Positions 10,101 to 21,612 of a stretch of DNA of 64,000 bases are shown one piece after another. The position numbers were made by a program, and so were the translations under genes. The first letter of the stretch is position 1. Every line of letters begins with the position of its first letter. The notes under the pieces are model-generated. The model did not search any database and had not been told where the DNA came from. It saw only the letters and a list, made by a program, of their open reading frames with translations. This DNA is from Geosiphon pyriformis. Taxonomy: Eukaryota > Glomeromycota > Glomeromycetes > Archaeosporales > Geosiphonaceae. The DNA lies in NCBI GenBank assembly GCA_016748015.1, contig JAAOMT010000620.1, positions 359,246-423,245 on the forward strand, in the 5' to 3' direction.

Positions 10101-13100
10101 ATGTGTAATATTAGGGGAATGAACAATCCTGTAAAACAGGAAGACATTTTTTGCTGGCATAAAAAATCTGGTAATTCGATTTTGATTGTTACAGAAACCA
10201 AGTTGTGTTTCAGTTCGCAACCATGGATCATGAAAAGGTTTGAGGGTGTTCGGGTTTTTACATCTGGTCTGGATGTTGGGTTTTGGGGGGCTGGTGTGGC
10301 CATTTTCGTGAATAATTCTCTGGCTCATCATGTTTCCAAAGTCGAGGAGGTGAAGGGCAGAGTTCTTTCGATTTGTCTTTTGTTCAAGAACAAGCTTTCT
10401 GTGTCTGTCATTGGGCTTTATGTCTGTGCATCTGGTGGTAACCATTTTGCTCAGGCTTTTGTTATTAATTCATTCATTGCTGATACTGTCAACAAAAGTT
10501 CTTTTGTTGTTTTGGGTGGGGACTTCAATGAAGACAATTCAGTCAAGGGGGCAAGTCTTAGAAAATGTTTAAGTTTGGGTCTAGTTAATGTTTTTGATGG
10601 CCACTCTCTAGCTAGGATTCCTACTTGGAGCAATTCAAGAGACATTAGCAAGGTTTTGGACTATGTTCTAGTTAGTAACTCTTTGATTTCAACTGTTGTG
10701 GATTGTGATGTTAGTTCTGTCTCAGAATTTTTTGACACAGATCACTTGGCTGTCTTGATGTCTATTGGGCTGGGTGGTCTTCTGGATGCTTGTTTGAACA
10801 GCATCTGCAAGCACACTAATAAGGATTGCTGGAAGTTTAAGATTAAGGATGTTGATGAGAAAAAGTGGGTGCATTTTAAAAAACTTTCTGAGTATGCACT
10901 TTTGGGTTCTCTGAATAGGTTCAAGATGGCTGAGAATGGTGGCAACTTGGATGGAATGTGAAGAGTGCTAGCTGAAGCTGTGACTGCTTCTGCTGAAAAG
11001 ATTTTTTCAAGACATTGGTATAGTGAATTTGATTGTGCTAAGAATAGACTTTCTTCTAAGTTTTTCAGGTTAGAGCTGTTGGTTGCCAAGTTATTAAAAA
11101 TGCTGAAACTGGATGATACGTTGGGCTTTAATCATCTGGCTGACACTTGGTTTAAAGTTGACTCTTCCAAAGCTTCCAAAGTTCTTGGTATGGTTAGGAA
11201 TGGTGTGGGTTCTGCTGACTTGATGAGTCATCTTTCAAAGATTAGAAAGCAATATAGAAAGTCCAAATATTATGAATCTGAAGTGGCCAAAAGATCTACT
11301 ATCAGAGACGTGATTGATAAGCATATGAAAATGTTTGATATGGACAAAGGTGGGATGATTCGGAGCATCTTGAAGCAGCCCTTTTGCAAAGTTGTTCTAG
11401 ACTATTTGGTTGTTGGTGATTCTCTTATTTTGGAACCTAATGAAGTAAAGCTCAAAGTGGATAACATCATGGTTAATTGGACCAGAAAGTGGAATGCTCT
11501 TCCTGTCCTGTCTGGTATCTGGGCACAACAATATGCCCTTTTGGCTTATGTTAATGATGGTGCCTTTAGTCTGGTCATGTGTGATATTACCATGTGTGAG
11601 ATGTCTTTAGTTATAAGCAATCTTTCTGATGGCAAAGCTGCTAGGTTGTTTGGTATCACCAATGAATTTTGGAAACATGCTGGCTGTTTGGTTTTAGAGT
11701 GTTTGTTGTCTTTGCTAAACTCTTGTTTGTGTTTTAGTAATATTTTAGTCCATTGGAAGGAGGCCTGGGTGTCCATGATTCCTAAGCCTTATGATTGGGA
11801 TGGTGTTTTGTCGAATACACGGCTTATTGCATTGATTGAGACAGCCAGAAAGATTCTGTCAAAAGTTCTCTCAGACAGAATCTCTCTTGCTTATAGTAAG
11901 TTTGATGTTCTCTGTGGTAACAACTTTTCTGTCCTCAAAGGCACTTCTACTCAGTCACTAATTTCAGCTGTGGGTTCAATTGTGAAGGATGCTTTGGAAA
12001 AAGACTGTGAACTTTGGCTGATTCTTCAGGACATGTGCAAAGTGTATAACTCTGTTGGTTGGCCTCATTTGGAAGCTAGTTTACGCCATATCAAAATGTG
12101 TGGCAAGTTCATCAAGTTTTTTGGCAACATTCACAACAATCACTTCAACAGAGTCATGACAGATTTTGGCCTTTCTGATAGATACAAAGTTCTTGATGGT
12201 TTGGATCAGGGTGAAGTTTTCTCACCTCTTTTATGGAGAATTTTTTATGACCTCTTGTTATGTGAAGTTGTGAGACAAGATCATTTGTGTGGTTATCGAA
12301 TCAATTCAAACTTTGTAACAAAGACTGGAAGAATTGAGACTAGTGGGGGTATGACTTCTTTTTTCACAGCTGGTGTCTTTGTCGATGACACTATTTGGGT
12401 GAGAAATAAGCAAGCCTCTACACAACACATTCTTAATATGACCAGTGAGTTTTTTCTCATCAATAACATTAACATAAACAATGAAAAGACAGTTGCCATT
12501 TCTATCAACAAAAGAATGGGAGTTCCTGTTTTATCCATCAATGACCAGGCTATTACTGTTGCCAATCCTGGTGTGAATCATCAATATTTGGGTATTTTCT
12601 TGTCCACCGATAGTTTGTTTAAGCTGAGTCTTGCCAAAGCCAATTCAGATATTAGGTTCTTCTCAAATATGGTTCTCCGGAAGGCTGTCTCTAATAAACA
12701 ATTCTCTTATCTGGTTTTAGCTGTTTTGCAGCCCATAGTCAATTATTGAACACAGTTTAGTTTTGTTTCCAAAGCTATTTGTTTAAAATGTGACATTCTA
12801 ATTAGAAAAGGTTTTAGGTTGAAAGCCAATTTGCCAAGAGACTTTCCCAATGAGGCATTGCACCACCCCTTTCTTTATGGACTGAAATCTTTTGAACAGT
12901 TGCAATCTGAATGCAAGGTGGCTTCCATTGTGCAATTTGCGAATTCTTCTGGAATTCTTGGCCAACTGTTTGAACATTGATTTTTGGATTTGCAGATTTT
13001 GTGCTGGACTCCGCTAAATCCTCTTTAATATCCTGTTAAGCTAAGAGTGAACACTTCAAACAATTTTCTGGTGGGTGTGATTCGTATATTTCTTGACAAC

Positions 13101-14759
13101 AAGCTGTCTTTGGATAATAGGCTTCCCTGTGCTTTTTGCTCTTCTGGCCATTTCCCAATGTCATTGGTATTGGGTGATTCTTTGTATTTCAATATGGTCC
13201 ACTTCTTGAAAATTGCTAGTGTGGCATATGGTGACCAACTTCTGGACAAAAATGGTTCTGTTGTTAGTTGGTGTATGTTTTGCTAATGGAAAAGACTTGG
13301 TTTTAGAGGCCCCATGCCTTTATGGTTTTTGAAGACTTCTACTCACTTGAATAGTTGTTTGCATGTTCCCTCTTCTGCGAGTTTAGCTTCTGTTTGTGCT
13401 AGTGTTTTAGATTCAACATCTTTTGCCGATATTTGTAAGGAGATTCATGGATTGTGGGCTGATGAGATTGATGTTTATACTGACAGCTTTCTTAGAGGCT
13501 TGGATACGTTTCAGGTGGCATGTGGTGCTGCCACTTATTTTCCTAGCTTGAACAAAGGTTTAGGAATGGAGGTATATGGTGTGCTGTCTTCAATCCTGGC
13601 TGAATTACAGGCTGTTGCTCTGGCTCTGAAGTGCGTGCCTGCCTCTGTTTCAGTGGCTTTGCACACAGATAGTCAAGCGGCTATTGATGCATGTGTGGCC
13701 AAATTGGATTTCTTGCAGCTGGATTGTTGCAATAGTTGCTGAATAGAAAGGTGCCATATGGTTGATTTGATTAAATCCAAAGATCTGACTGTTCGCTGGA
13801 TCAAAGTCAAAGGTCATGCTGGCATCGCTGGTAATGTTATGGCTGACGTTTTTGCTGAACAAGCTGCACACTCTAGGGTCTCTCTTTCTGCCAAAATTAA
13901 TTGTAGATATATGGTTGCTGATGGCAGGCCAGTTTCTGGTAATGCCCACCATTTTGTACATAACATTTTTCATTCCATTTGCAAGTTTTAGTGGAAAGTG
14001 GGTTCTGGCCAAGAGGTTTTGTCTTGTTTGTTTGGTCTGATTATTGATTGGAATAGTACCACTCTAGTTTAGCACCTTAACTCTCATATGCTCTCTGGGA
14101 GTACATGTTAAGCCACTACTGCTCTTCATACATACTTCATGAAAGCTGTTCATTTCAAGTTGCCTGTTGCTGTTCGACAGAGGCTATATAATAAGGATTA
14201 CTCTGGTGTGTCATGTCTATTTTGTGGTAATGTGGAACTCTCTGATTATGGCTTTACTTGTGTTAAGGATGCTTCTGTGTAGTCGGATATTTTGGGTGAC
14301 TTTGGTAGTTTGTGGAAAACTCTGATGGATTCTGATCTACTGTCGCCATCTTTTGTGTTGCAAGATCTCTCTTTGGGGATGTCTGATGTTGGTTTGTATT
14401 CGGTTTTTTGCAAGGAATTTGTTCTCAAGAGTTGGATGGATGAGGCCATTGCTTTTCTCAGTGACAAGAAGAAAGTGGCCTTTGTGGTAGTGAATTTTGT
14501 CCATTGTTTGGCTAAAAGTCATAGAATAAACCTCTGGCTTTTTAGAATTAAGTTCAGATTTGACATGGAGAAAAGTAGTTTGATTGGTGATGATGTTGTT
14601 GTGGCCGGTGCTCTTGGTGTGGGCACTCTGCCTCTCTCAGCTGGCACAGTCCGCCTTATTGGTGTGTTGGACTCTCTTAATGTCGGTTTCAGTTTTAGGA
14701 ATAGGTTCTTGTTTTTGTCTGGTGCTGTTTATAGAATTAGTGTTTCTATAAGTGTGTAG
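10101..14759 (+). pseudogene. LINE copy B ORF2 (endonuclease-RT-RNase H-finger), ten stops, no frameshift
   Basis: This is the replication polyprotein of the LINE, 1552 residues if read through. An exonuclease-endonuclease-phosphatase fold at the N-terminus would nick target DNA (E32 in ETKL, D141/N143 in GGDFNE, D214-H215 in DTDHLAV). The reverse transcriptase contains DQGEVFSPLLW and the catalytic FVDD (D762, D763). RNase H has D1128 (YTDS), E1168 (AELQ) and D1190 (HTDSQ). A C-terminal finger follows with C1372 and C1375; its His is Tyr here (SDYGFTC). Premature stops lie at 10959, 12747, 12978, 13026, 13284, 13740, 13989, 14070, 14109 and 14280. Where copy D is intact, they replace Trp (10959, 13740, 14070), Gln (13026, 13989, 14109, 14280) or Arg (13284). 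The length equals that of copy D exactly. Confidence 0.92.
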
Positions 14760-14911
14760 TATTGCCTTGATTGGCTCAAATGGTCGGTCACATGTAGCAA
14801 ATGCGTAAACCATGTTTAGTTGGCTACTTTTCTTTGTAACTTATTCTAGACTTTGGTTGGGCTGCATTCGTTAATAAATGAAAAAAATAAAATAAAATAA
14901 AATAAATTTGA

Positions 14912-16330
14912 ATATTTTTTTGTTATTAAGTAGTTTATTTAAGCCTAATTGAATAAAAGTTCATCTGAATATTAAGTTTTTTGTAAATATAGTTTTAAAA
15001 AAAATTATTATAAACAAGCAGTTTTTTACTTAATATTAAAAATTTTGTAATTTATAATTAATTACAAAATATAGTTTAGTTTTATTTCTATAAATATGTA
15101 TAATAAATAAAATACTTTAATTTAAAAGAGTTTAAAAAATAAATCTGGTTTGTTTAAAAACTTTTTGAATAAAACAGTTCTTTATTTTGTTTTATACAAA
15201 TTGAAATTATTTAAACAAATTTAAATAAAAAATAAAATAATTACAATAATTGTATTTTCAAATACTAATAAGATTTTGAGTTATTTGTTTAATTATAAGT
15301 TTTTAAATTTACAAATTTTATATTGGTTTTTTGATTATCTTTTACAATATTTTGTCAAGTTATATATTAGTTTTGTAAATAATTTTTTAGTAATATGATC
15401 AGATTATTTTTGAATTTTAATTTTTTTTTGTAAATAATTTGTTTTTTATTTTTTATTTTTCAATTAGAATTTTAATGTCTTAAGTATTAAAAAATCTGTT
15501 TTTTCTGAAGTTATTTATTTATTCAAATAATTTAGTATTGTTTTTATAAATTAGCTTTTTACCAAAAAAAATATGGTTTTTGACTAAAAATTTTTTTATT
15601 ATTGAAAATAACTTGATTTTAAAGACTTTGTTTTCACTTAATTTAAATTTTTAATCAATTTTTTGAACAGTAATATGCAGCATAATGTGTTATTTTTTGC
15701 TTATTTTTTCTGAATTTTTGATGTTTTTAGTTCAAATAATTTTTTTAAATTAAAAAAATGTCTTTAACAGTTAATTTAAACATAATTAAAGTATATATTA
15801 ATGGTTTTTTAAAAGATTTAAACATTTCTAATATAGAATATAGTACTATTGTATTTTTTTCTAATATGAATCTTGTTATTAATGTTAAAGTAATAAAATT
15901 ATTTTGTTTTATATTTGTTAAATTCTAAGCTATTATGTTGATTTTAGAAAGTGTTTTTAATTTTAATGTTATAATTATTTACTTAAATAGTCAAACTTAT
16001 TAATTGTTTGTTAATTTGAATTAGATTTGATTTTTTCTAAGTTTTATAATTATTTTTAGTTAAAAAAATATTATATAATAAATATTATTAGAAATAAAAG
16101 ACTTAGTATAATCTGGTTTAAAGTTAAAAAACATTTTGGTATTATAAAAAATAAGAAAGCTAATAGATTAACTAATATTATTAATTATTCAAGTCTTGTT
16201 TTTTATATATATATTAATAAATATTATATTAAAATTAATAATATAACTGTGTTTAACAATGTTTAATATTTTGTTTATAATGTTTTTAGATCTATCTGCT
16301 ATATATAATAAAAAATTGATCTTAATATTA
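14912..16330 (+). mobile_element. Old decayed LINE copy, right part (RT end and RNase H)
   Basis: This is the continuation of the element interrupted by copy B. Plus-strand translation of the A/T sequence follows ORF2. Near 14915 NIFLLLSSLFKPN matches DIFLLTKGLSKPN of copy C. Near 14985 FFVNIVLKKIIINKQF matches FFVNLVLRKVISNKQF. Near 15075 FSFISINMYNK matches FSFIPINVCNK. Near 16110 IIWFKVKKHFGIIKNKKAN matches VTWTKVKSHFGVLDNKHAD of copy E's RNase H. Near 16260 NNV*YFVYNVFRSIC matches NAHHFVRDIFHSIC. The copy fades near 16330. The C-terminal finger and 3' UTR were not recognised. Confidence 0.82.
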
Positions 16331-16900
16331 TAGTATTACTTGTAAAAAAAAACATAAAAAATAATAATAACATAAAATAACCAATAGTAAAATAAAAGAT
16401 TATTAAAACATATAATACCAAAAATTCCAAAAAAACTGGCAAAAATACCAAAAATTTCAAAAATACCAGAAATTTTAATAATAATTTAAAGTAATTGTAA
16501 AAATTTTAGAAATCTTATATTATGAAAATTTATATATATATAATAAAAGTAATAAAAGTCAAAAAAATATTAGTTTATTAATTAATTATTTAAGCATAAC
16601 AATAAACAAGTTTACTTTAAGATTAGTTTAATCACTTTTATTTTATCAATAATTACAAATTAATTAAATTAATTAATAAAAATCTTTATTTTATTTATTT
16701 TATTAATAAATTTAAAAACATTATATTAAAACTTATATTATAATAATATTAATGTTATTAATATCTATAATAGTTACTTAATAATATTAAAACAATAGTT
16801 TTTAATTATAACTATTGATAAGATATTAATTATTACTTAATTATTTTATTATTTGTATTAATTAAGTTATTAACTAATTGTAAAAAATATATTAAGATTA
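16331..16900 (+). other. AT-rich segment, possible decayed 5' LTR
   Basis: A run of CCAAAAATTCC/ACCAAAAAT-like repeats at about 16418-16480 is followed by a TATATATATAATAAAAG core near 16540. The segment lies directly upstream of the decayed gag region in the same orientation, which is where a 5' LTR would be. No matching 3' copy could be fixed. A loosely similar CCAAAAAT-rich stretch occurs near 32040-32120. The LTR call is inference. Confidence 0.35.
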
Positions 16901-19900
16901 TAATATTAAAAATTATTTAATAAAAAATATCAAAAAAAAAGTATAAATATAGTCAAAGAACTAAAATTGCTTATTAAAAAAATATGAACACTAAAATAAA
17001 TTAGTTACCAAGCTGAAAAAATTATGAATTTATAATCAACTATTATCAAATAAATTTCTGTTTATTATATAAAAAACTCTTATACAAAATTTTCAAAAAA
17101 TCTTTAAAATCTTCAACAATAAATCTAAGCATCAAGTTATAAAAATTACTAATATTTATTCAAGAAATCTATTCATAATATTTAATGCTTTTTGTGAAAT
17201 ATAATTTACAAAAAACAAAATACTAATTAAATAACAATTAGTAAAAGTAACAGAATTAAAATATACAAAAACCAATTATCTAAAATTCACAAAATTATTA
17301 TAAAAACATTTCTAAGAAGATCTAGAATTAAATTAGTATTTAATTTCTATGTTAACAAAAATATATAATATAATATAAGAGAAGCAATTAACATAAAAAC
17401 TACAAAAGCTAATTTTTACAAAGCTATTAAGAAGTATTTTAGTTATTATTTATTATATAACTTTACAACTATATTTGCAAAAATTTATTCTACAATTTAT
17501 AAATACATCAAAAAAAAATTTATTTACTATAAAAAATTTATAATTTAGCTTAATTACTTAAATATCAATTATAATATTCAAAAAAATAGTTATATTATCA
17601 TAGAAAAAAACTTAAATATATTTATTATTAAAATTATCATATTATTATATATCTAATAATACTATTCAAATTTTACTAAAAATCATATTTACATATATGC
17701 CAAAACCAAAACCTAATTGGCAAAGTCACTTTAAAAATATTTACTTATTAGGAAAATATAGAGAATTTTTTGAAAAATTTTAATCAAGATTAGTCATCTA
17801 TAATTTATTAAAATTACTGCTATTAAGACTTAATTTTAGTAATAATTGTTATTGAAAAACAGAATTAAAAGAAAAAAGTCAAGATTAGAAAACAAAAAAA
17901 AAACATGATTTTAAATCCAATTGTATTTTAAATTTTGACAATTCAAACTTTAAAAATTAATTAAACTTTAATAGCTTTAATTACACCAAAAAATCTATTA
18001 TTAATATTATTTATTTATATAATTTTTCTATTATTACACATATTTTTTTCTTTAGCAGCACCAATATATGCTTTAATTATTAAATTAGAAAAATTTATTA
18101 ACAAAAAAAATAATACTTAAGTATAATTAAATAATATAAAAAAAGCTATTGTTGTCAATAATTAAGATAATATTAAAATCTTATAAACAATTCCATATTT
18201 TTTTTATAATATAGCCAATTTATAGTATTAAAGTCTTGTTATAAAACCTGTATTATTCAATAACTTTAAAATTACATTTTTACAATATTTTAGTAATTAT
18301 AATAGTATTATTTAACTACAAAAATACTTTAATATTATTAATAAAAAACAATAAAACAGTTATTATATACTTAGAATAATTTTATTAGTATCTATGTCAA
18401 ATTTAGACAATTGATATTAATTATTATATTACACTACAAATTTTAAACTAATTTATCAAAAAATTATATAGTAGTATTTTTTAATAAATATGTTTATTAT
18501 ATTTAGCAAATTTTTAAGCAGTAATTATATTGGTCTGAGATTTTAAATTGATTAAACTTAAAATAAATTACATTTAAGCTGTAAATTTAGTAATAAATAG
18601 ATTATCTAAACTGAATACCAAATTAAACCAAAAATTAAAAAAGTATTTAATTAACAGTTAAGTTATATTAGTTTTCACAATATTATAAATATTAAGAAAA
18701 CAATTATTATTTTCAAAATACAACATAGTCATTGTTATTATTAAATTTATAACAGTAAAAAACCTAAATATATTATTATTGCCACAAACAAGATCACTTA
18801 AAAATTAATTATAAATTTTAATTAAGTAATTAATAATTAAAAAATTAATATTAAACTCTAATTAAAAGATTTAAATCTCAAAATTTAAGTTTAAAACTTA
18901 GCAAAAACAATATTAATTACTATAATATTATATTTTAATATTTTAATAATAATAATAATCACAGCCAATATACATATTTTATTTTTAGTTATAATTAACA
19001 ATTGCTTATCAATTTTTAAATTAAGAACTAATACTATTATTATAATATCAAATTTTATTTTTGGTTTAAACTTAAAACCCAAAACTAAAAATTATCCAAC
19101 AAACTAAAAATTAACAATAATAACACATTAATTAATTTACAATATTATCAACTTACAAGTTGAAAATAAAATCCAAAATTCAGAAAATATACAATTATTT
19201 TTTTTAAATTTTCAAAACTATTTAAGTCTTTTTACTATAACTAAAACTCTTATAGTTAATAATAATACTCAATATTATAATATAATTTTATTTGTAGCTA
19301 TTACTAAAAATAACACATTTGTTGCTATTTTTTTATTTGAATTAGGAAAAAAAAAGCCACTATTTAGTAAAACAGTCATAAATTTAATTTAACTTATTAC
19401 TATTATATATATTAATATTAAAGTTAATGATCAACTTATTAAACTTATCTTTAATAGCAGTTTAATAAACAATATTATTACATAATAATTTATAAATTAA
19501 TTAAGCTGCCAAATTGATTAAGTTATTAATATGTAAATTATTATAACTAATAAAACTATAAAAATCTTAACTAGTAAAATTAATAACTTTTTTTTCAAAG
19601 TTAATAGTATTATAACATTAATTAAAATTTTGTTATAAAAATCATATAGTATTAAGTACTTATTAATAATGACTGATTGTCTAAAATTAATATTATGTTT
19701 AACTAAAATACTTAAGAGCTTTAATTAAACTATTAAAAATATTACACAAAAGTATTAATAATATATAGATATTTTAAAACAATTAACAAAGCTTTATTAA
19801 TTAAATTAAAAAAAAAACTTGAAAACATATCAAGTTTTATAGACCAACAATTTTAACAATAATCTATTAACTGTACTAATTTGGAAAAAAAAAGGAAAGA

Positions 19901-20130
19901 GGAAAAAAAAATGTCACAAACTACAATTTTTTTATATATATTATTGTACTAAAGAAAAAACAATACAGCTATCTTACTATAATTATATAGTACTTACAGA
20001 AATTCATACTATTAATAACCAAAATTAATTTGTATTGACTATAAAAAAAAGCTCTTGTTTATAAACATTTATTATAGTAGTAACAAAAAATACTTAACAA
20101 TAATCAAATATTACTGTTATTATTATTAAC
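16900..20130 (+). pseudogene. Decayed Ty3-type gag-protease gene
   Basis: The region is over 80% A/T and full of stops, but its plus-strand translation retains the order of a Ty3-like gag-pro polyprotein. Near 17705 PKPNWQSHFK is visible. Near 18265 NNFKITFLQYFSNYNSI is a capsid-like stretch. Near 18545 DFKLIKLKIN, followed by AVNLVIN and KLNQKLKKYL, follows. A retropepsin-like block begins near 19430: KLIFNSSLINNIIT corresponds to LILDSGSAGSIIT, so the catalytic DSG has become NSS. KINNFFFKVN near 19590 and LLIMTDCLKL near 19665 follow. Near 20025 a Cys-containing tail (CIDYKKKLL) resembles a zinc-ribbon. I recall this arrangement from Rhizophagus gag-pol-like proteins. No RT or integrase was recognised downstream. 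Confidence 0.7.
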
Positions 20131-20232
20131 CAAAATTTGAGATATTATTTAGCATAAAATTATTCTTAAAATTTTTATTATTAATTAACATATATTATTA
20201 ATTTAATTTATTACTTATTATTATATCAAAAC
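20124..20232 (+). repeat. Diverged copy of the foldback-element terminus
   Basis: The segment TATTAACCAAAATTTGAG, then ATATTATTTAGCATAAAATT and following bases, repeats the left end of the foldback element at 21006-21115 in the same orientation. Similarity lasts about 90-100 bp and then stops. It may be a second, decayed element end or a fragment left by an earlier insertion. It lies 86 bp before the ORF at 20318. Confidence 0.65.
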
Positions 20233-20317
20233 AAAACACATTGAAAGACTAACATAACATAAAAACCCACATACCAAAAAATAATTTCAACCTATTTTTC
20301 TCACTCAAATTTTTATA

Positions 20318-21038
20318 ATGACTATCCCTCAAAATATTCAACAAATATCTCAAAAATTAATGCTAACTTTAAAGACAATACCCAAATTATCTATTACTAT
20401 TACAGAAAAACATATTAATTATACCCAAACAGAAGTAGTTGCCAATTTAGCCCCAAATTCACGAAATTATCACCCCTATAAAAAGAATACAAGAAGTTAC
20501 TCTGGAATTCATCTACCAGAACTCTTAAAGCTTGCTTTAAGAAAAAATTTAATGTTCACTCCTATTAGTATTCTACCAAATGCTACTATTCAACAAAAAC
20601 TTCAACTGTGTCTTAATGAAAAAAACCACGACTATACTCCAATATATATATATTTCTATATTGGAAAAACACTTCACGAACAAAAATGAGAGCTTACAGC
20701 AGCAAACCTCACAAAAAAAGCTATTCAAAAACAACTTCACAATGAATTCAAAACAACAGCTGGACCTACAAACAGTCGCTATAAACTAAAAACTGCTCTT
20801 AGACTTTATGACCTATTCCACACCTGTAAAAACGTTCTACAAAACCCAATTTTACAATTTTTAAAGATTCAATACATTGAAAAGCTCACAGAACTGAAAT
20901 TTCAACAATTTTCAGACCAAATCTCTTCAATAATTTTGGATAATTATCTAGAAATTACAAACAGTACTTGGACTTCAATGGAGCTCAGTCTTGAGGAGGA
21001 GGTTATGTTACCAGACAAAATTAGAGATATTATTTAGC
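20318..21038 (+). pseudogene. Unrecognised ORF with one stop, cut by the foldback element
   Basis: An ATG at 20318 opens a frame of about 239 codons with a single TGA at 20687 (HEQK*ELTAANL, where a Trp codon would be one transition away). The coding wording is richer than the flanking decayed DNA: Lys/Gln/Asn-rich, with mixed helices such as KAIQKQLHNEFKTT and NSRYKLKTALRLYDLF, and no membrane segment. I do not recognise a family. From 21006 on, the frame runs into the terminal repeat of the foldback element and ends at TAG 21036, so the original C-terminus has probably been lost. It could be a host gene fragment or the remains of an accessory or transposase ORF of a related element, since a terminus-like repeat also lies on its left. 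Confidence 0.45.
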
Positions 21039-21612
21039 ATAAAATTATTGTTATAATTTCCATCATTAATTAACATATATTATTATTTCAAATTATCACT
21101 TATTATATTAGCAAAATATCCAAAATTATCATTTAATTAATAACCCAATTTGTATATAACACAAATGTAATCTAATTGCAATGATCAATTATGCAATACT
21201 CTGAACTATGTAACATTCAAAAAGTTTGCCGAAATTTGTAGAAATTTGCCGAAATAATTGATAGTTCACCAAAATATCTAATAGTTCACAGAAATAACTT
21301 GTAGTTTGCCAGAATGTATTTTTAGTTCAGTGAAATTGTAAAAAATAGCAAAGTTTGAGTTCATAGAATAGTGTTACGACAAGTTATATAAAAGAAAAGT
21401 GTCTCTCTTCGAGAAAATATATCTTACTTCAGATTAAAAACAATTAGAATAATCCTTTACACCCAAAAGACAAATAAATATCAAATAATTTGAAAAGCCA
21501 AATTCTTAAATTATTTCTCTTGAAATTAACCAATTCCTACTAACAATTTGAAATTGACTAGCTACCAATTTCAGTAAACTGTTAAAGCACTTCTAGGCCT
21601 GGATCCGAAACA
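21006..21612 (+). repeat. Left inverted arm of the foldback element
   Basis: It pairs with 21996-22652. Landmarks from outside to inside are TGTTACCAG, ATTAATTAACATATATTATT, AACTTGTAGTTTGCC, CTAGCTACCAATTTCAGTAA and AGGCCTGGAT at the inner end. Confidence 0.8.

Larger units (their letters stand above)
8075..14911 (+). mobile_element. LINE copy B, full length, nested in an older LINE
   Basis: This is a complete non-LTR element: 5' UTR (8075-8214, starting AAAAAACTTC), ORF1 (8215-10077), a 23-bp spacer, ORF2 (10101-14759), and a 3' UTR ending GGGCTGCATTCGTTAA plus an (AAAAT)n tail at about 14880-14907. Both ORFs keep frame over their whole length but hold 13 premature stops (3 and 10). It sits inside the older decayed LINE, with that element continuing on both sides and a target-site duplication at the junctions. 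With copy D it is among the least decayed copies. It cannot make full-length protein and is presumably immobile. Confidence 0.93.

Noticed and set aside
10959-10961. TGA read as Trp, suggesting an alternative genetic code or a Mollicutes-type endobacterium
   Set aside because: TAA and TAG occur just as often at Gln and Trp positions, and the host genes in the same window use TGA as a normal stop and have spliceosomal introns.
14880-14907. (AAAAT)n as an independent microsatellite
   Set aside because: It directly follows the conserved 3' UTR of LINE copy B and is its 3' tail.
18891-19082. Short minus-strand ORF in A/T-rich DNA
   Set aside because: It is a low-complexity Ile/Lys/Asn product on the strand opposite to the decayed gag-pro element, expected by chance at this composition.
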